Origin: Blastomyces gilchristii SLH14081
Taxonomy: Eukaryota; Ascomycota; Eurotiomycetes; Onygenales; Ajellomycetaceae
NCBI RefSeq assembly: GCF_000003855.2
Contig: NW_003101680.1
Coordinates: 309,507 to 373,506, forward strand
Length of the DNA stretch: 64,000 nt
Direction: 5' to 3'
Below the pieces are notes generated by a model that did no database searches, was not told the DNA's origin, and worked only from the letters and a program-made list of their open reading frames with translations. A program made the translations under genes and the position numbers. Every line of letters begins with the position of its first letter. The stretch's first letter is position 1. This document shows positions 1 through 12,078 of this stretch, in pieces.

Positions 1-92
1 TAGCCAGTCCCAGCGGGATTCACGCCAAGAAATGTATGCAATCAGACCAAATGGGACCAAACATGAAATTCATGGTCCCGGCGGCCAGTCTA
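1..92 (+). mobile_element. Right terminus of a hAT element, cut by the window edge
   Basis: The sequence matches the right end of the hAT element ending at 46142 and, inverted, the left end of the short hAT at 20171. It finishes with the terminal inverted repeat, which reads TAGACTGGCCGCCGGGACC on the minus strand. It still contains CG, CC and GG, so it is much less mutated than its neighbour. The junction at 92/93 falls inside a Gypsy-1 element, so the hAT inserted into Gypsy-1. The other end and the partner target duplication lie outside the window. Confidence 0.8.
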
Positions 93-3000
93 GTCAGAGT
101 GGTAGTGTATTGTAAAATGAAAGCAGCTTAGAAACTTCAATCATCATATCTATTATTCAGTGAGTTTACAGATCATTGCAAAGTATTTGAAGTTCTTATG
201 ATCTGTGATTATCTCAAATTCAGAGATACTTCAGAGTTTAGAGTCTTATTCTTCTAGACAGTGTATAATCACAAGAAGTTTCTTATCATAGATCTCATAA
301 TTGCATTCAGTAAGACTCAGTTTCTTAGACATGAAGACACATGATTGTAGAACATCTTCATCATCATATTATAATATCACTTCTTCTATTATATAGTCAG
401 AGAAATCAGCTTCAACAACTGTCTTATAATCAGAGTTAAATATCATTAGTAGAGAAGTATTGATGAATATCTTTTTCATCTGTATAAATGCAGCTTCAGT
501 ATCTGCTGATCACTGAAATACTGAGTTCTTCTTGATAAGTTCTGTAAGTGATCTTATAATATCTGAGAAGTTTTATATAAATTGCTGATAGAAGTTAGTA
601 AATTTAATGAAGCTTTATACATCTTTCACAGTACACAGAGCTTTTCATTCAAGAATAGCAGAGACTTTCTCAGAATTCATTCAAATTCTCTTATCAGCTT
701 CTATAATAAAACTCAGATATTTGATACTCTTGACTTTAAAATCACACTTGTTAATATCTATCAGTAGTTCTGCTTCTCATAGTTATTATAATACCTTCTG
801 TACATGTTCTTGATATTCTTTTCTGAACTCATCAGTGAAGATGAGAATGTCATCAAGATATGCAGATGCAAATTCATTAAGAAAATCTCAGAGTGCTCAG
901 TTGATATACTTCTGAAATGTACTGAGAGTGTTAGCCAGTTCAAAGAGAGTAACTATTCATTCAAAGAGGCTATATCATGTTCAGAATGCTGTAAGCCATT
1001 CATCTCCTTCAGTGATATAAATCTTATGAAACATGGTGATGACATCTAGTTTTATAAATCATTGAGCTTGTTCAATGTGAGCTAGAGTTTCATTGATAAG
1101 AGATAGCAGGTAGCAGTCTTTCTTTGTTATTCTGTTCAGTTCTTGATAGTTCACACAGAATCAGAGTTCTTCATCTGATTTCTTTACAAAGATAATAGCA
1201 ATCATGGTGAAAGAATTGCTAACATGTATGAATTCTTTATTCAATAGATCATTGAGTGTCTTTTGAAGAAGAAGGAGTTCATCTCAGAACATGTTGTAAA
1301 GAGAGTCTTATAATGATTCAGAGTTCTTATCATTCTTCTTCTCTAACTTAATACTGTGATTCACTTCAGAACCTTGTAAGAGAGGTATGTTCATAATATT
1401 ATCTTGTCAGAAGACATCTAGATATTCATGATATTATTAAAAGAGTTTTGTACAAGAATCTGTTATTATAACATAGAATAACTTTTCTACAGTCTTTTTG
1501 ATATTGATCAGACTGGTGAAATAGATTGTTATATGATTCTGCTATCAGTGACTTCTGTTTCAGAGCATTTTATATGTATTGACAGAGAGCTGTGTCAGAT
1601 TCATGATCTTGTGAATGTCATCTTTGTGAATTCTATTATTGTTAGGAAATATCAAGCTTCTGTTTTAAGTGTTTAATAAGATGCCTTATTCAGATAGTCA
1701 GGCAAGTTCTAACATAAGATTATAATCAAGATTATCAACTTCATATGTGTAGGCATCTTCATATTGATGTTCTCTCACATCTATGATCAGCTTCATCATG
1801 TAACAGATACAAATATCATTTGAATTATCAAATTCTGCAAGAAGTCAGGGTTTTGATAAGAGAATAGACTGAAGGTTATGATATCTTATAACTGAAGATT
1901 TTATCATTGCATAGTGATATAGACTGCTGTCTATCATGACTTTCATATTATATATATTATTAATCACAGTAGATACAAGAATTGCATTTATTATTATTTT
2001 CTCTTCAAATTATTGTTATCTGATCTCTTCAAGCTTCTGTTTGTGAATTTGAACAGAAGCTAATCTTTTCTCTGTTTCATTGAGATATTCTCATAGTTAT
2101 CTTCTGAATCTTTCTTCACTGTAATGTGATTGATGCGGACAGACACTGATTCATTCTTTAAATAAGAAGACACTGATCTTTCTCTTCATTGAGAAGATGC
2201 TGGTCTTTCTCTTAAGTGTGAAGATATATAGATCAATTGACAGTTAAAAGCAATGTGTTCTAATCAGTTACAGTTGATGTATACTTCACATTAATGTTAA
2301 TCAGTAACTTTCTTGAGAGTGATCTTAGAGACTCAGAAGCCTGTTCAAATGACAGAAACTCTTGCTTATGTATAGACATTTGAATCTATTCAGTTCATAG
2401 CATCTGCATCATTGCTGTTCTTCAGCATGAGTGTATAAGTGACTGAAGTGTAACATCTTCTGTCACTATTCTGTATACTCTTAAGCTTGATAAGACAGTT
2501 ATTCAATGTTTAGAGCTGTGTGCAGAAATCTTTATAAGTCTGATCTTCATCTACACTTACAAGAGCCTGTAAGAGTTTGAAAGTTAATGTCTTCTTAAGC
2601 ATGCTAATCTTCATTCAATTCTCTCAAGATTGATTACCTGCTTCTAGAATCTTAATGTTGAAGTCAGGCATAAATATTGTAAGAGAAGTGTTTCTCTGTC
2701 AGATACTCTGTAATCAATCTAATACTTTCTGTTGTATGACAGTGTCTCAGAACAGAATATCAAGATGTTTGATAATATTATCAGGTATTCACAACACTGA
2801 TTCATATGCTTTCATTCATTAATGAAACTTCTGTTTCACACTATTCTTCAATCATTCATTGATATATTAATCTTGATTGATTAATGAACTGATGACATCT
2901 TCATCTACACTCAGTTTTACAAACATTTTCATCCTTCATGATGAGTAGAGAGTGAGATTGAAAGTATTAAAATATATAAGAGTATCTAAGTGTTCTTTCA

Positions 3001-3420
3001 GTGCTTTTGTATTTGATTCTGTAGATGTTGAAATTGCATGAGTTTCTTATTATAATAATTGTTAAATCTCTTCATATTAACATTGTTGAGTTACATGCAT
3101 ATCAGTTATTTATTGTTATTGTAATTTCAACATTGCTTAGAGTCACTGTGATATTACTTCTATACTCACGCTCGAGGGTTCTCTCATATTATCATTAGAT
3201 ATGATTATATTGTTTATCAGATATGTGATATCTGTGAAATCTGAAGAAGTGTAATTATATGAATATCTCATATGTCTGAGTGTCAGAACTCTCAGGTCTT
3301 TCACTGATATTCTCTTTGTAAGATCTTATTACAGGGTCAGAGTGACTGATGAGCAAGCTTCTATCTGAGAACTCAGTGTTCACTGAACTGTTTCTCTTTC
3401 TTATGTGTTGTTACACATTT
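93..3420 (-). pseudogene. Gypsy-1 gag-pol polyprotein, decayed (copy 1)
   Basis: Read on the minus strand this encodes a Ty3/gypsy polyprotein for reverse transcription and integration. A gag zinc knuckle (C-x2-C-x4-H-x4-C plan) lies at about 2240-2281, with its first Cys now Tyr. A protease active site is near 1940 and reads IDSS where DSG is expected. Reverse transcriptase follows, with the catalytic motif intact as AYLDDIL at about 842-866, then the conserved block that reads VKDVQSFIxFANFYRxFI in this family. Many in-frame TGA codons stand at conserved Trp positions, so no functional protein is possible. The start codon could not be placed. Confidence 0.8.
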
Positions 3421-3476
3421 GAATATCTCTCAATGAATAATTGTTTTTAATAAGAAGACAATGAATGTTTTTCTAA

Positions 3477-3815
3477 TGTAAGAGGCCTATGCTGAATAGA
3501 TCAGTATTATATTAATAGGTCTTATATAACAAAGAGAAAAATGTTAGAGAAGAAAAAGAAAGAGAAAGTATGAGAATCAGTGATTGAAGTGAATATTTAT
3601 ACACAAATGTGATGATGTACATGATAGGGCTTCAGGGCGGAAGAATCTATATGTGTTCATAGCAGCTGAGGATCAGTGATCAAGAATGAAGTGGAGAATC
3701 TGTACACATTCATGGCGGCTGAGAATTGGAGTGTACGCGTTTGAGAATGAAGCAGTTGAAATCTGTGAAGTGTAACAGAATAGTCTATATGATTGATCAG
3801 GCGCAGCCCGCCACA
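3477..3815 (-). repeat. Gypsy-1 5' LTR (copy 1, 339 bp)
   Basis: In plus orientation it begins TGTAAGAGGCCTATGCTG and ends CCGCCACA, the same ends as the other Gypsy-1 LTRs. Read as the element is transcribed, a TATAAATATT box lies mid-LTR. At 339 bp it is longer than the 280-314 bp of other copies because of extra copies of an internal GATCGG-containing unit. Confidence 0.88.
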
Positions 3816-3845
3816 AAGAAAATACAGATGTTGAGATCATGTCAA
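3816..3845 (-). repeat. Tail-side fragment of SINE-A copy 2
   Basis: These 30 bases match the inside of the intact SINE-A (about 5144-5173) with one transition. They end in TCAA, and the SINE resumes with TCAA at 21425 on the far side of Gypsy-2. The two pieces are therefore one SINE split by Gypsy-2. The left edge is cut by the Gypsy-1 LTR. Confidence 0.75.
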
Positions 3846-4012
3846 TGTGATTCAAAGGTTGCTTTAGCCAGCGTACAATTACAGGCGTACACCGGCTTCT
3901 TATATATGTTATACTAAATTAATTAGTGGCCACTATGACCTCTTTACATTTGTAAGCATGTTTAGAAGCAGCTGCATTATTATTCAGCAGTTATACATTC
4001 TTTCAAATTACA
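3846..4012 (-). repeat. Gypsy-2 3' LTR (167 bp)
   Basis: Same length and near-identical layout as the LTRs at 21258-21424 and 62943-63109, starting TGTGATTC and ending TTACA in plus orientation (CACA in the others). It shares the unusual inner block around ATTACAGGCGTACACCGGC. Differences between the copies are almost all transitions. Confidence 0.85.
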
Positions 4013-4559
4013 TTCTCTCTCACCAGATTCAGTCACACTTATATAATCATAATATATGCTCTAGCTTCATGCAGATTAGTATATTACTAGCATTCATAAT
4101 TATATAATCTATCTCTAATTCAGCTAGCATTCTGTATACACTCTCACAAAGAAACTTTCACTATATTACATTACTTATTCACTAACTTTTTTCATTCTTC
4201 AATTATCTTCTTCATTATTATCATCATTGAACACTATTATCTCATTCAAGATTTCTGTCTCTTCTTCTATTCAACATTTTTTATTTGTTTATCTATTACA
4301 TTATATGTGTTTCTGATAATAATCTCTCATTTTTATAATAAATATTATCATAGTACTCATACTAAGCAGTTCATTAATAGTAAGTGTACTATATTGTAAA
4401 ATGTGACTAGAACTTGTTTATCTTCTAATGATTATCAGAATATACTATTATAAATGACACATCTTCTTCATCTTCTTATACACTCTCAATCTTCTTTTTT
4501 CAGTGAGTATTTAATCATGTTTTCTGATCATGTTTTCTAATCATTTTATGTAGATGTAG
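4013..4559. other. Gypsy-2 3' region next to the LTR, no assigned gene
   Basis: This stretch is shared with 63110-63650 in the second Gypsy-2 copy, so it belongs to the element. It is AT-rich and broken by stops in the frames I followed. In the second copy a short plus-strand reading frame starts at about 63420; its counterpart here has lost the ATG. Confidence 0.5.
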
Positions 4560-5044
4560 ATACTAATATATTTGTTTTAATTCATATAGAATCTTCATAT
4601 ATTGACAGATTTATATTCACTGATAATTGTGATCTCAATATGAAATTATTGATTGAGAACTTGAGAGATATAATAATAAAGAAATTATCTATACTATGTG
4701 TGACTGAGTCTTCTGTATTTCTCTCTACTCACTCTATTTCTTTCTCTGCTGCTTGTTCTCAATCTTCTATATCTGTCTCTATGTCCGATTCTTCTACTCT
4801 TACTATTTCTGTTTTCATAATTCTCACTTCTGCTCTTACTACTTCTGCTTTCTCTGTCTTTGCTACTTCTATCTTTATTATCAGCTCTTCTTATTTCAAG
4901 AAGATATTGTATAGACTTGATGAATTACATTTCTCAGTATATATACTTACACTCTTTTTATCAATCTTCAGAACAATTTATTGTATAAAGACAGTGTATA
5001 ACATGACTATTTAAAGCTCACTCATGAACACTGATTATTACATT

Positions 5045-5415
5045 ATTATTATTATTATTATTCTTTCATTATACTTATATGCAAGCGGAGCTTATGATGA
5101 GTTCTTGCGTGATGTTAAATACAGATCAAGTGTTGATTATACAGAAGAAAATACAGATGTTGAGACCATGTCAAGTTAACAAGAACATAGGAAATACAAA
5201 GAAGTGACAATTAAATACATACAATAATAACTTCTCATCTCAGAAACATAGAGCAATTTTATTGAAGCAATTTGTACACCTCTGTATTTATTAGAAACTT
5301 GAGGTGCTTGAGTTCCGGATTTAATATATCCTCTGCGGGTTTCGAACCCACATGCCTTGGTTTCCCACGCCAAGACGCTACCAGGTTGCCGCATTAACCA
5401 TTCGGCCACTGGGGC
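5045..5415 (-). mobile_element. SINE-A copy 1, tRNA-derived SINE with 14-bp target duplication
   Basis: Read on the minus strand the element starts at 5415 with a tRNA-like head, continues with an unrelated body and ends in an (AAT)n tail at its left side. It is flanked by the perfect 14-bp duplication CTGATTATTACATT (5031-5044 and 5416-5429). The last bases before the tail (GAAAGAATAATAAT) resemble the LINE 3' end (GAAGAATAATAAT), which suggests mobilisation by the LINE machinery. It lies inside the Gypsy-2 3' region. Confidence 0.87.
5338..5408 (-). promoter_or_regulatory. Internal RNA polymerase III promoter (A and B boxes) of SINE-A
   Basis: On the minus strand an A box TGGCCGAATGG (5398-5408) and a B box GGTTCGAAACC (5338-5348) match the tRNA-type consensus. 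The B box sits in a T-arm-like hairpin with a GTGGG/CCCGC stem, and a long variable arm gives a Ser/Leu-like look. The acceptor ends do not pair well, so this is a SINE head rather than a working tRNA gene. Confidence 0.82.
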
Positions 5416-6376
5416 CTGATTATTACATTTATTTTAAGTATTCATGATAAGATAATTATTCATTTATACTGAAGAATCACTTCTCTCTTCAACAGTGTTA
5501 AAATTATAAGTTTTTTCTTTTTTCATCTTCTCTTCTAATACTAATTTTTCTAGAGAAAATTGTTATGAGTTTTATTATATACAAAGTCATAATATTCATG
5601 AAATTTAAGAAACTTTTTATAATTATTAAATTCAATATTATAGATACATTCACTCTGATGAATATCTTCAGAATAATTAACTTATATTAATCTATTCTCT
5701 AGTATTTATCATCTGACTTCATGATGCAGGTGAAGAATATTCATGTTTTCAGAAATAAAAACATGGATATCAGACTCTTTTACACTCACAGATGTGAGAC
5801 TTGTACACCTTGTCTGAGATATCATTGTGAAAATGAGCTGTTTATATGCTGTATTCTACTTTCTGCATTTCTCTGTGTCTCTCTCTCTCTTTCTGAGAAG
5901 CCTTGTGCATGTTGTAATTGCATGTACAACTCTAAGATCAGCAGATGTTCATTCAGTAATTATTCTTATGTCTGATTTTGCAGTTTTCATACACTATGAA
6001 TAGTTCTTAGTTGCTTCAGTGTTAGAGATCATTTGAATCAAAGATAATAATACTGTTAAGATTACTCTCTCTCACTCTTAAGCTTCTCTCAGTACTTTCT
6101 CTCTCTTCTCTGCAGAGAAGGTTGTGCACACACTGAGTTATAAGCATTTAATCTCAGATAGCTCTTATTATTGTTTATTCAGTTCTTTATCTTCTTCTTC
6201 AGTTTTTTTCATCTCTATCTTCTCTGCTCTGACTTCTGATTCTGTGAGTCTCGTACTCTTCTTCAATTTTTCTACACATACATGTACACATTTCTATATT
6301 GACATTTCATTCAATCTTGTGATAAATGATATTAATGTCATACACAGAGTGATAGAGAAATCAGAGATATATACAG
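5416..6376. other. Gypsy-2 3' region between SINE-A and Gypsy-1 copy 2
   Basis: This is Gypsy-2 sequence carrying the middle and later parts of the possible antisense ORF. The first 300 bases (about 5430-5720) are AT-rich and heavily stopped. The Cys-rich tract follows, then a Ser/Phe-rich tract after 6124. The minus strand carries no recognised gypsy domain here. Confidence 0.5.
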
Positions 6377-6659
6377 TGTAAGAGGCCTACGCCGAATAGA
6401 TCGGTATAATATATAGGTCTTATATAACAAAGTGAAAAACATTAGAAAAGGAAAAGAAAGAGAAAGTGTAGAAATCAGTGATTGAAGTGAATATTTATAT
6501 GTGTACACAGTGATGTACACAGTGAAGCTTCAGGGCGGAAGAATAGAAATTCTGTAGATTTTTAGCTGAGAATCAGTGACTGAGAATCAGAGCTTTTGAC
6601 AGAAATCTATGAAGTATAATGAAATATTCTATATGATTGATCAGATGCAGCTTATCATA
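6377..6659 (-). repeat. Gypsy-1 3' LTR (copy 2)
   Basis: Starts TGTAAGAGGCCTACGCCG. Its last two bases read TA instead of CA because of a transition. It still has GGCC and CGCCG at its outer edge but is mutated elsewhere. Confidence 0.9.
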
Positions 6660-6675
6660 TTAACCCTCTTCTTCT

Positions 6676-9600
6676 CTGATTATGTGTAGTTCTCATCAGT
6701 CAAGAGCTGCAGTCTCTGATAACACAGAACTCAGAGTTCAGGTCAGGTGATTATAGCTGACTCATTTTACAAGATATTATCAGCTGTGACTGTGAGATCT
6801 CTTATCAAGAATATTCTCAATCTCTTACTCAAGTTCATTATCTTCTTCTATGATCTCTGACAGCTGTCAGTCAGAAGTCAGTTGAGAAGAGAATGAGTTG
6901 ATAATGATATAATGAAACAAGCTCATATGAAACATATTATGAATTTCTGACAAAGTATTAAGACAGTAATTGTGACTGTCTAGAACTTCTATCACTGTGT
7001 ATTTTACATAATGATAATTCAATGTATAGAATGAGCATGTGATTCATATATTTCTAAGATTCAGTTATACAAGATCTTCTATCTTATACTGCTCTGCAGA
7101 ATCTCATCAGATATTGATTTAATCTTCTTAATTTTATTTAGCACTTGTCATGAAGACTTCTGCTCAGTCACAGATATCTCAGAGCTTTATCACTCTATTA
7201 TCAGCAATCTGAATCAGACTGCAGAGGTTTGATATGAACTGTGTGATCTCTAGAAGATTTAATACTTTCATATGATAATCATATGTAAGAAAGAACAGGC
7301 TTACATCTGTTAAGACAGCATCTCAGTCATTGATAGCAATCTCTGTGTGTAGAAGAAGATCATGTCAATTGTCTTATAAGTGATTACAGAACTTATAAAG
7401 ATAATTCTTTACAGTCTGAATTATCTGTTCTGATATATCATCAGTCTCAGAGTGATAGACAGTTGACAAATAGTATATAATCTTGAGAACTTGACAGATT
7501 CTTGTTCAGAGAGTGTTTATGAATTGACAGCTCTGATCTGATACTATAAATCTCAGTAATTCATGCATTCAATAGAACAGACTCTGTAGAAAGACTTCAG
7601 TGACTTGTTCAGTATTCATCTTATTACAAGATTTCAATATTATATCTTTACTCAATCAGTTTATAATGATCAGAATATTTCTACAATTCTTGCTCTCAGA
7701 GAGATTAATAGTGAAGTTAATTATCACATCTTATCAAATTGTATCAGAAACATTGAGTGATTTTAGTAAGTCTTTTCTACAGTTCTTTTATATAGTGATG
7801 AAAGAATAACAGTTGCAGTTTCAGATAAAATATCTGATGCTGTTTAATATCTCAGACTAGTAGAACTCTTGAGAGATTATTTAATACAGTTGTTTACAAT
7901 CTGAATGACTAATTATACAAGAATTATGTATCTCTTGCATTATTCAGGTGTGTAAGAATTCAGAGTGAGAGACTCAGTATCATTCACAGAATTGCAGAGT
8001 GTTATTATCATTGATTGAGCATTCTGAGATATTGATTCTTATACATAGTGCTGAGGAGAATCAGAGTGCTTGTTGATATACTGCTTCAGTGAGTGCTTGA
8101 AGAAGTTCATCAGTTTAAGCTGTTATATATCACAATTCATTTAGTGTAGATTCAGAAGATATTCTGATCAGTGAAGTGTATATAGTGTCATAAGTGATCT
8201 CATTGTAATTAATTAATATCTTCAGATTCAAGAGCTGATATTGTTAGTTTATTCAATGTGTGTCTGTTATATCAGATGATATATCTTACTCTCATTATAA
8301 GAGAGCATCTGTTATTGAGTTCTGGCTACTGAGATGATAGTGTATAGTGAAATGAAAATAACTTAATAGTTCAGATCATCATATCTGACATTCAGTAAGC
8401 TTATGAGTAATTGTGAAATACTTGAGATTCTTATAATCTGTGATTATCTCAAATTTGAAAACACTTTGAAGTTCAGAGTCTCATTCTTCTAGACAGTGTA
8501 TAATTATAAGAAGCTTCTTATCATAGATCTTGTAATTGCATTCAGCAGAACTCAGTTTCTTAGATATAAAGATGTATAATTATACAACATCTTTATCATT
8601 ATATTGTAATATAGCTTCTTCTGTGACATAGTCAGAGAAATCAGCTTCAATAACTATCTCATGATCAGAATCAAATGTTAGTAGCAGAGAAGTATTAATA
8701 AACATCTTCTTCATCTGTGTGAATACAGCTTCACTGTTCACTGATCACTGAAATACTGAGTTCTTCTTAATGAGTTCTGTAAGTGATCTCATGATATCTG
8801 AGAAGTTTTGTATAAATCACTGATAGAAGTTAGTAAATTCAATGAAGCTTTATACATCTTTCACAGTATATGAAGCTTCTTATTCAAGAATAACAGAGAT
8901 CTTCTCAGAATTCATTCAAATCTTCTTGTCAGCTTCTATGATAAAATCTAGATATTTTATACTCTTAACTTTGAAATCACACTTGTCAATATCTATTGAT
9001 AGGTCTACTTCTTATAATTATTGTAATACTCTCTGTACATGTTCTTGATATTTGTTTCTGAATTTATCAGTAAAGATGAGAATGTTATCTAGATATGCAG
9101 ATACAAACTTATTAAGAAAATTTCAGAGTGTTCACTTGATATACTTCTGAAATATACTGAGAGCATTAGTCAGTTCAGAGAATGTGACTACTCATTCAAA
9201 GAGATTATAATATGTTCAGAATGCTGTAAGTTATTTATCTTCTTCAGTGATACAAATCTTATAAAACACAGTGATGATATCTAGCTTTGTAAATCATTGA
9301 GCTCATCTGATATACACTAGAGTTTCATTGATGAGAGATAAGAAATAATGATCTTTCTTTATCAATCTGTTCAGATATCAATAGTTCATACAGAATTGAA
9401 GTTCTTTATCTGATTTCTTTGCAAAGAGAATAGAAGCAGCAGCAGAGAAGTTGCTAATGTATATGAATTCTTTATTTAACAGATTATTAAGTGTCTTCTG
9501 AAGAAGAAGAAGTTCATCTTGAAATATATTATAAAGAGAGCCTTATGATGATTCAGAGTCTTTATCATTCTTCTTTTTCAACTTAATACTGTAATTCACT

Positions 9601-11600
9601 TCTGAACCTCATAAGAGAGATAGATTTGTAATATTATTATCTTATTGAAAGACATCTAGATATTCATGATATTATTGAGAGAGTTTTGTACAAGAATTAG
9701 TTATTGTAACACAGGATAACTTTTCTAGAGCTTTTTTAATATTAGTTAGACTGATGAAGTAGATTATCACATAATTCTACTGTTAGTAATCTTGTCAGTG
9801 ATTCTATTAGTGACTTCTTTTTCAGAGTATTTCATAAGTGTTGACAGAGATCTGTGTCAGATTCATAGTCTTATGAATGTTATCTTCATCAATTCTATTA
9901 TTATTAGAGAATATTAAGCTTCTGTTTCAAGTGTTCAATAAGATATCTTATTCAGATAGTCAGATAAGTTTCAATATAAGATTATAATCAAGATTATCAA
10001 CTTCATATGCATAGGCTTCTTCATGTTGATATTCTCTGATATCTATGTTTAGCTTCATTATGTAACAGATGCAAACATTCTTTGAGTCATTAAATTCTGT
10101 GAAAAGTTAGAGTTTTGATAAGAGAATACACTGAAGATTATAATATTTTATAACTGAAGATTTGATCATTATATAATAACATAGATCACTGTCTATCATG
10201 ACTTTCATATTATACATGTTATTGATCACAGTAGATACAAGAATTGCATTCCTTGTCATTTTCTCTTCAAATTGTTATTGTCTGATCTCTTCAAGCTTCT
10301 GTTTATGAATTTGAACAGAAGTTAATCTTTTCCCTGTTTCATCAGAGCATCTTCATAGTTATCTTCTAAATCTTTCTTCAATACAATGTGGTTGGCGTGA
10401 ATAGGCGCTGATTCATTCTTTGAATGAGGAGATATATAGACTGATCAGTAGTTGAAAGTGATATGTTCTGATCAGTTAGAATTGATACACATCTCTCATT
10501 GATATTGATCAGTGACTTCTTCAGAAGTGATTTCAGAGACTTGAAAGTCTGTTCAGATAGCAGAAATCCTTGTTTATGTATAGATATTTGAGTTCACTTA
10601 ATTCATAGCATCTGCATTGTTATTCTTCAGCACAGATGTATGAGTCACTGAGATGTAATATCTTCTGCCACTGTTCTATATACTCTTAAGCTTGATGAGA
10701 TGATCATTCAATATTCAGAGTTGTATGCAGAAACCTTCATAAGTCTGGTCTTTGTCTACACTTATAAGAGTCTGTAGAAGCTCAAAAGTTAGTATCTTCT
10801 TAAGCATGCTAATCTTTATTCTATTCTTTTAAGATTGATCACCTGCTTCTAGAATCTTGATATTGAAATCAGGAATGAATGTTATAAGAGAAGTATTTCT
10901 CTGTTGAGCACTCTGTAATTAATCTAATGTCTTTTATTGTATAGCAGTGTCTCAGAACAGAATATTGAGATGTTTAATAATATTATTAGATATATATAAC
11001 ACTGATTTACATGCTTTTATTTATGAATGACACTTCTATCTCACACATTTCTTCAATCAATCATTGATATATCAATCTTGATTAGTTAATGAACTGATGA
11101 CATCTTCATCTATACTTAGTTTTATAAGTATTTTCAATCTTCATGATGAATAGAGAGTGAGATTAGAAGTATTGAAATATATAGAAGTGTGTAGACATTT
11201 CTTTAACACTTGTATCATATTTATATCTGATTCAGTCAGTGTTGAAATTGCTTGTACAGAGATTTCTAGTTGAGATAATTATTAAATTTCCTCATATTGA
11301 TGTTGTTAAGTTATATGTATATCAGCTATCTATTACTGTTGTAATTTAACATTGCTTAAAGTCACTGTGACACTGCATCTATACTTGTGTTCAAGAGTTC
11401 TTTTATATTATCATTAGACATAGTTATATCATGCATTGAGTGTGTGATATCTGTGAAATCAGGAGAAATATAATTGTATAAATCTCTCATACATCTAAGA
11501 TGTCAGAACTCTCAGATCTTTCACTAATATTCTCTTTGTAAGATCTTGTTACAGAGTCAGAGTGACTGATAAGCAAGTTTCTATCTAGAGACTCAGTGTC
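6676..11600 (-). pseudogene. Gypsy-1 gag-pol polyprotein, decayed (copy 2)
   Basis: Same domain order as the other Gypsy-1 copies. The chromodomain and integrase C-terminus lie at about 6680-7050, integrase at 7050-8330, RNase H at about 8400-8830, reverse transcriptase at 8830-9800, protease around 10190 and gag beyond 10350. The reverse transcriptase motif is YLDNIL (about 9068-9100), so the second catalytic Asp is Asn. Trp codons are mostly TGA. Stops in all frames rule out a product. Confidence 0.78.
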
Positions 11601-11733
11601 TACTTAACTGATCGAGACTCAGTGTCTGCTTAACTGTTTAATCATTTCTCTATTTCTTATACATTATTATGCATTTGAATATCTTCTCAATGAATAATCA
11701 TTTCTAATAAGAAGATGATAAACATTTTTCAAG

Positions 11734-12016
11734 TGTAAGAGGCCTATGCTGAATAGATCAGTATAATATATAGATCTTATATAACAAAGTGAAAAATGTT
11801 AGAAAAGGAAAAGAAAGAAAAAGTGCAGAAATCAGTGATTGAAGTGAATATTTATACATGTACATGATAGTGTACACAGTGGAGCTTCGGGGCGGAAGAA
11901 TAGGAATTCCGTAGGTTTTCAGCCGAGGATTGGCGACCGAGGATCGGAGCTTTCGGCAGGAATCTATGGAGTATAACGGAATAGTCTATATAATTGATCA
12001 GGCGCAGCTCGCCACA
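11734..12016 (-). repeat. Gypsy-1 5' LTR (copy 2)
   Basis: Same length as its 3' partner. The segment 11880-12016 keeps many CG and GG dinucleotides (for example GGGGCGG) that the partner at 6525-6659 has lost. The two LTRs of one insertion have therefore been mutated unequally. Confidence 0.9.
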
Positions 12017-12078
12017 TACAGTGTTATTACAAGAGCAGCTTGTAACTCTCAAATCTCTTACAGATCTCAAGTTTTAAG

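Larger units (their letters stand above)
93..3815 (-). mobile_element. Gypsy-1 copy 1, 5' portion of a Ty3/gypsy chromovirus
   Basis: This is collinear with the complete Gypsy-1 copies at 6377-12016, 24539-30208 and 52663-58352. From right to left it holds the 5' LTR, gag, protease, reverse transcriptase and the start of RNase H, and stops where the hAT at 1-92 entered. The flank at 3816 is a piece of SINE-A, so this element inserted into a SINE. The 3' LTR and its 5-bp target duplication would be left of the window. Confidence 0.85.
6377..12016 (-). mobile_element. Gypsy-1 copy 2: complete 5.64-kb Ty3/gypsy chromovirus
   Basis: Both LTRs are 283 bp (6377-6659 and 11734-12016). The 5-bp duplication TACAG flanks the element exactly (6372-6376 and 12017-12021). 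The order from right to left is 5' LTR, gag, protease, reverse transcriptase, RNase H, integrase, chromodomain, 3' LTR. A polypurine tract adjoins the 3' LTR at 6660-6675 on the minus strand. The target is the Gypsy-2 3' region. Confidence 0.93.
4560..12078 (+). pseudogene. Possible extra antisense ORF of Gypsy-2, interrupted by SINE-A and Gypsy-1
   Basis: Between integrase and the 3' LTR of Gypsy-2 the plus strand, antisense to gag-pol, stays open over long stretches. There is a Leu/Ile-rich start (motif SLIENL or LLIENL), then a Ser/Thr-rich tract (about 4640-4900), a Cys-rich tract (about 5790-5960) and a C-terminal part (6124-6376). Removing Gypsy-1 (6377-12016) and one TACAG joins the last part in frame to 12022-12078, which ends in TAA. 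The first part is also open in the second Gypsy-2 at 63664-64000. Caution: CG to TG changes turn Arg codons into Cys, so the Cys-richness may be partly an artefact, and the opposite strand is also open over part of the Cys tract. No family recognised. Confidence 0.38.

Noticed and set aside
607..813. Plus-strand frames starting MKLYTSF (also at 8842, 31881 minus and 55153)
   Set aside because: They are the opposite strand of the Gypsy-1 reverse transcriptase block; they recur only because the element recurs.
3726..3917. Plus-strand frame at 3726-3917 and minus frames at 30000-30217, 52762-53007 and 58160-58453
   Set aside because: All lie in Gypsy-1 LTRs (the first crosses into the Gypsy-2 LTR) and are open only because LTR copies keep GC.
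5176..5409. Minus-strand 77-residue frame starting MAEWLMRQPGSVLAWE
   Set aside because: It translates the tRNA-like head and body of SINE-A; the pol III boxes and target duplication explain the sequence.
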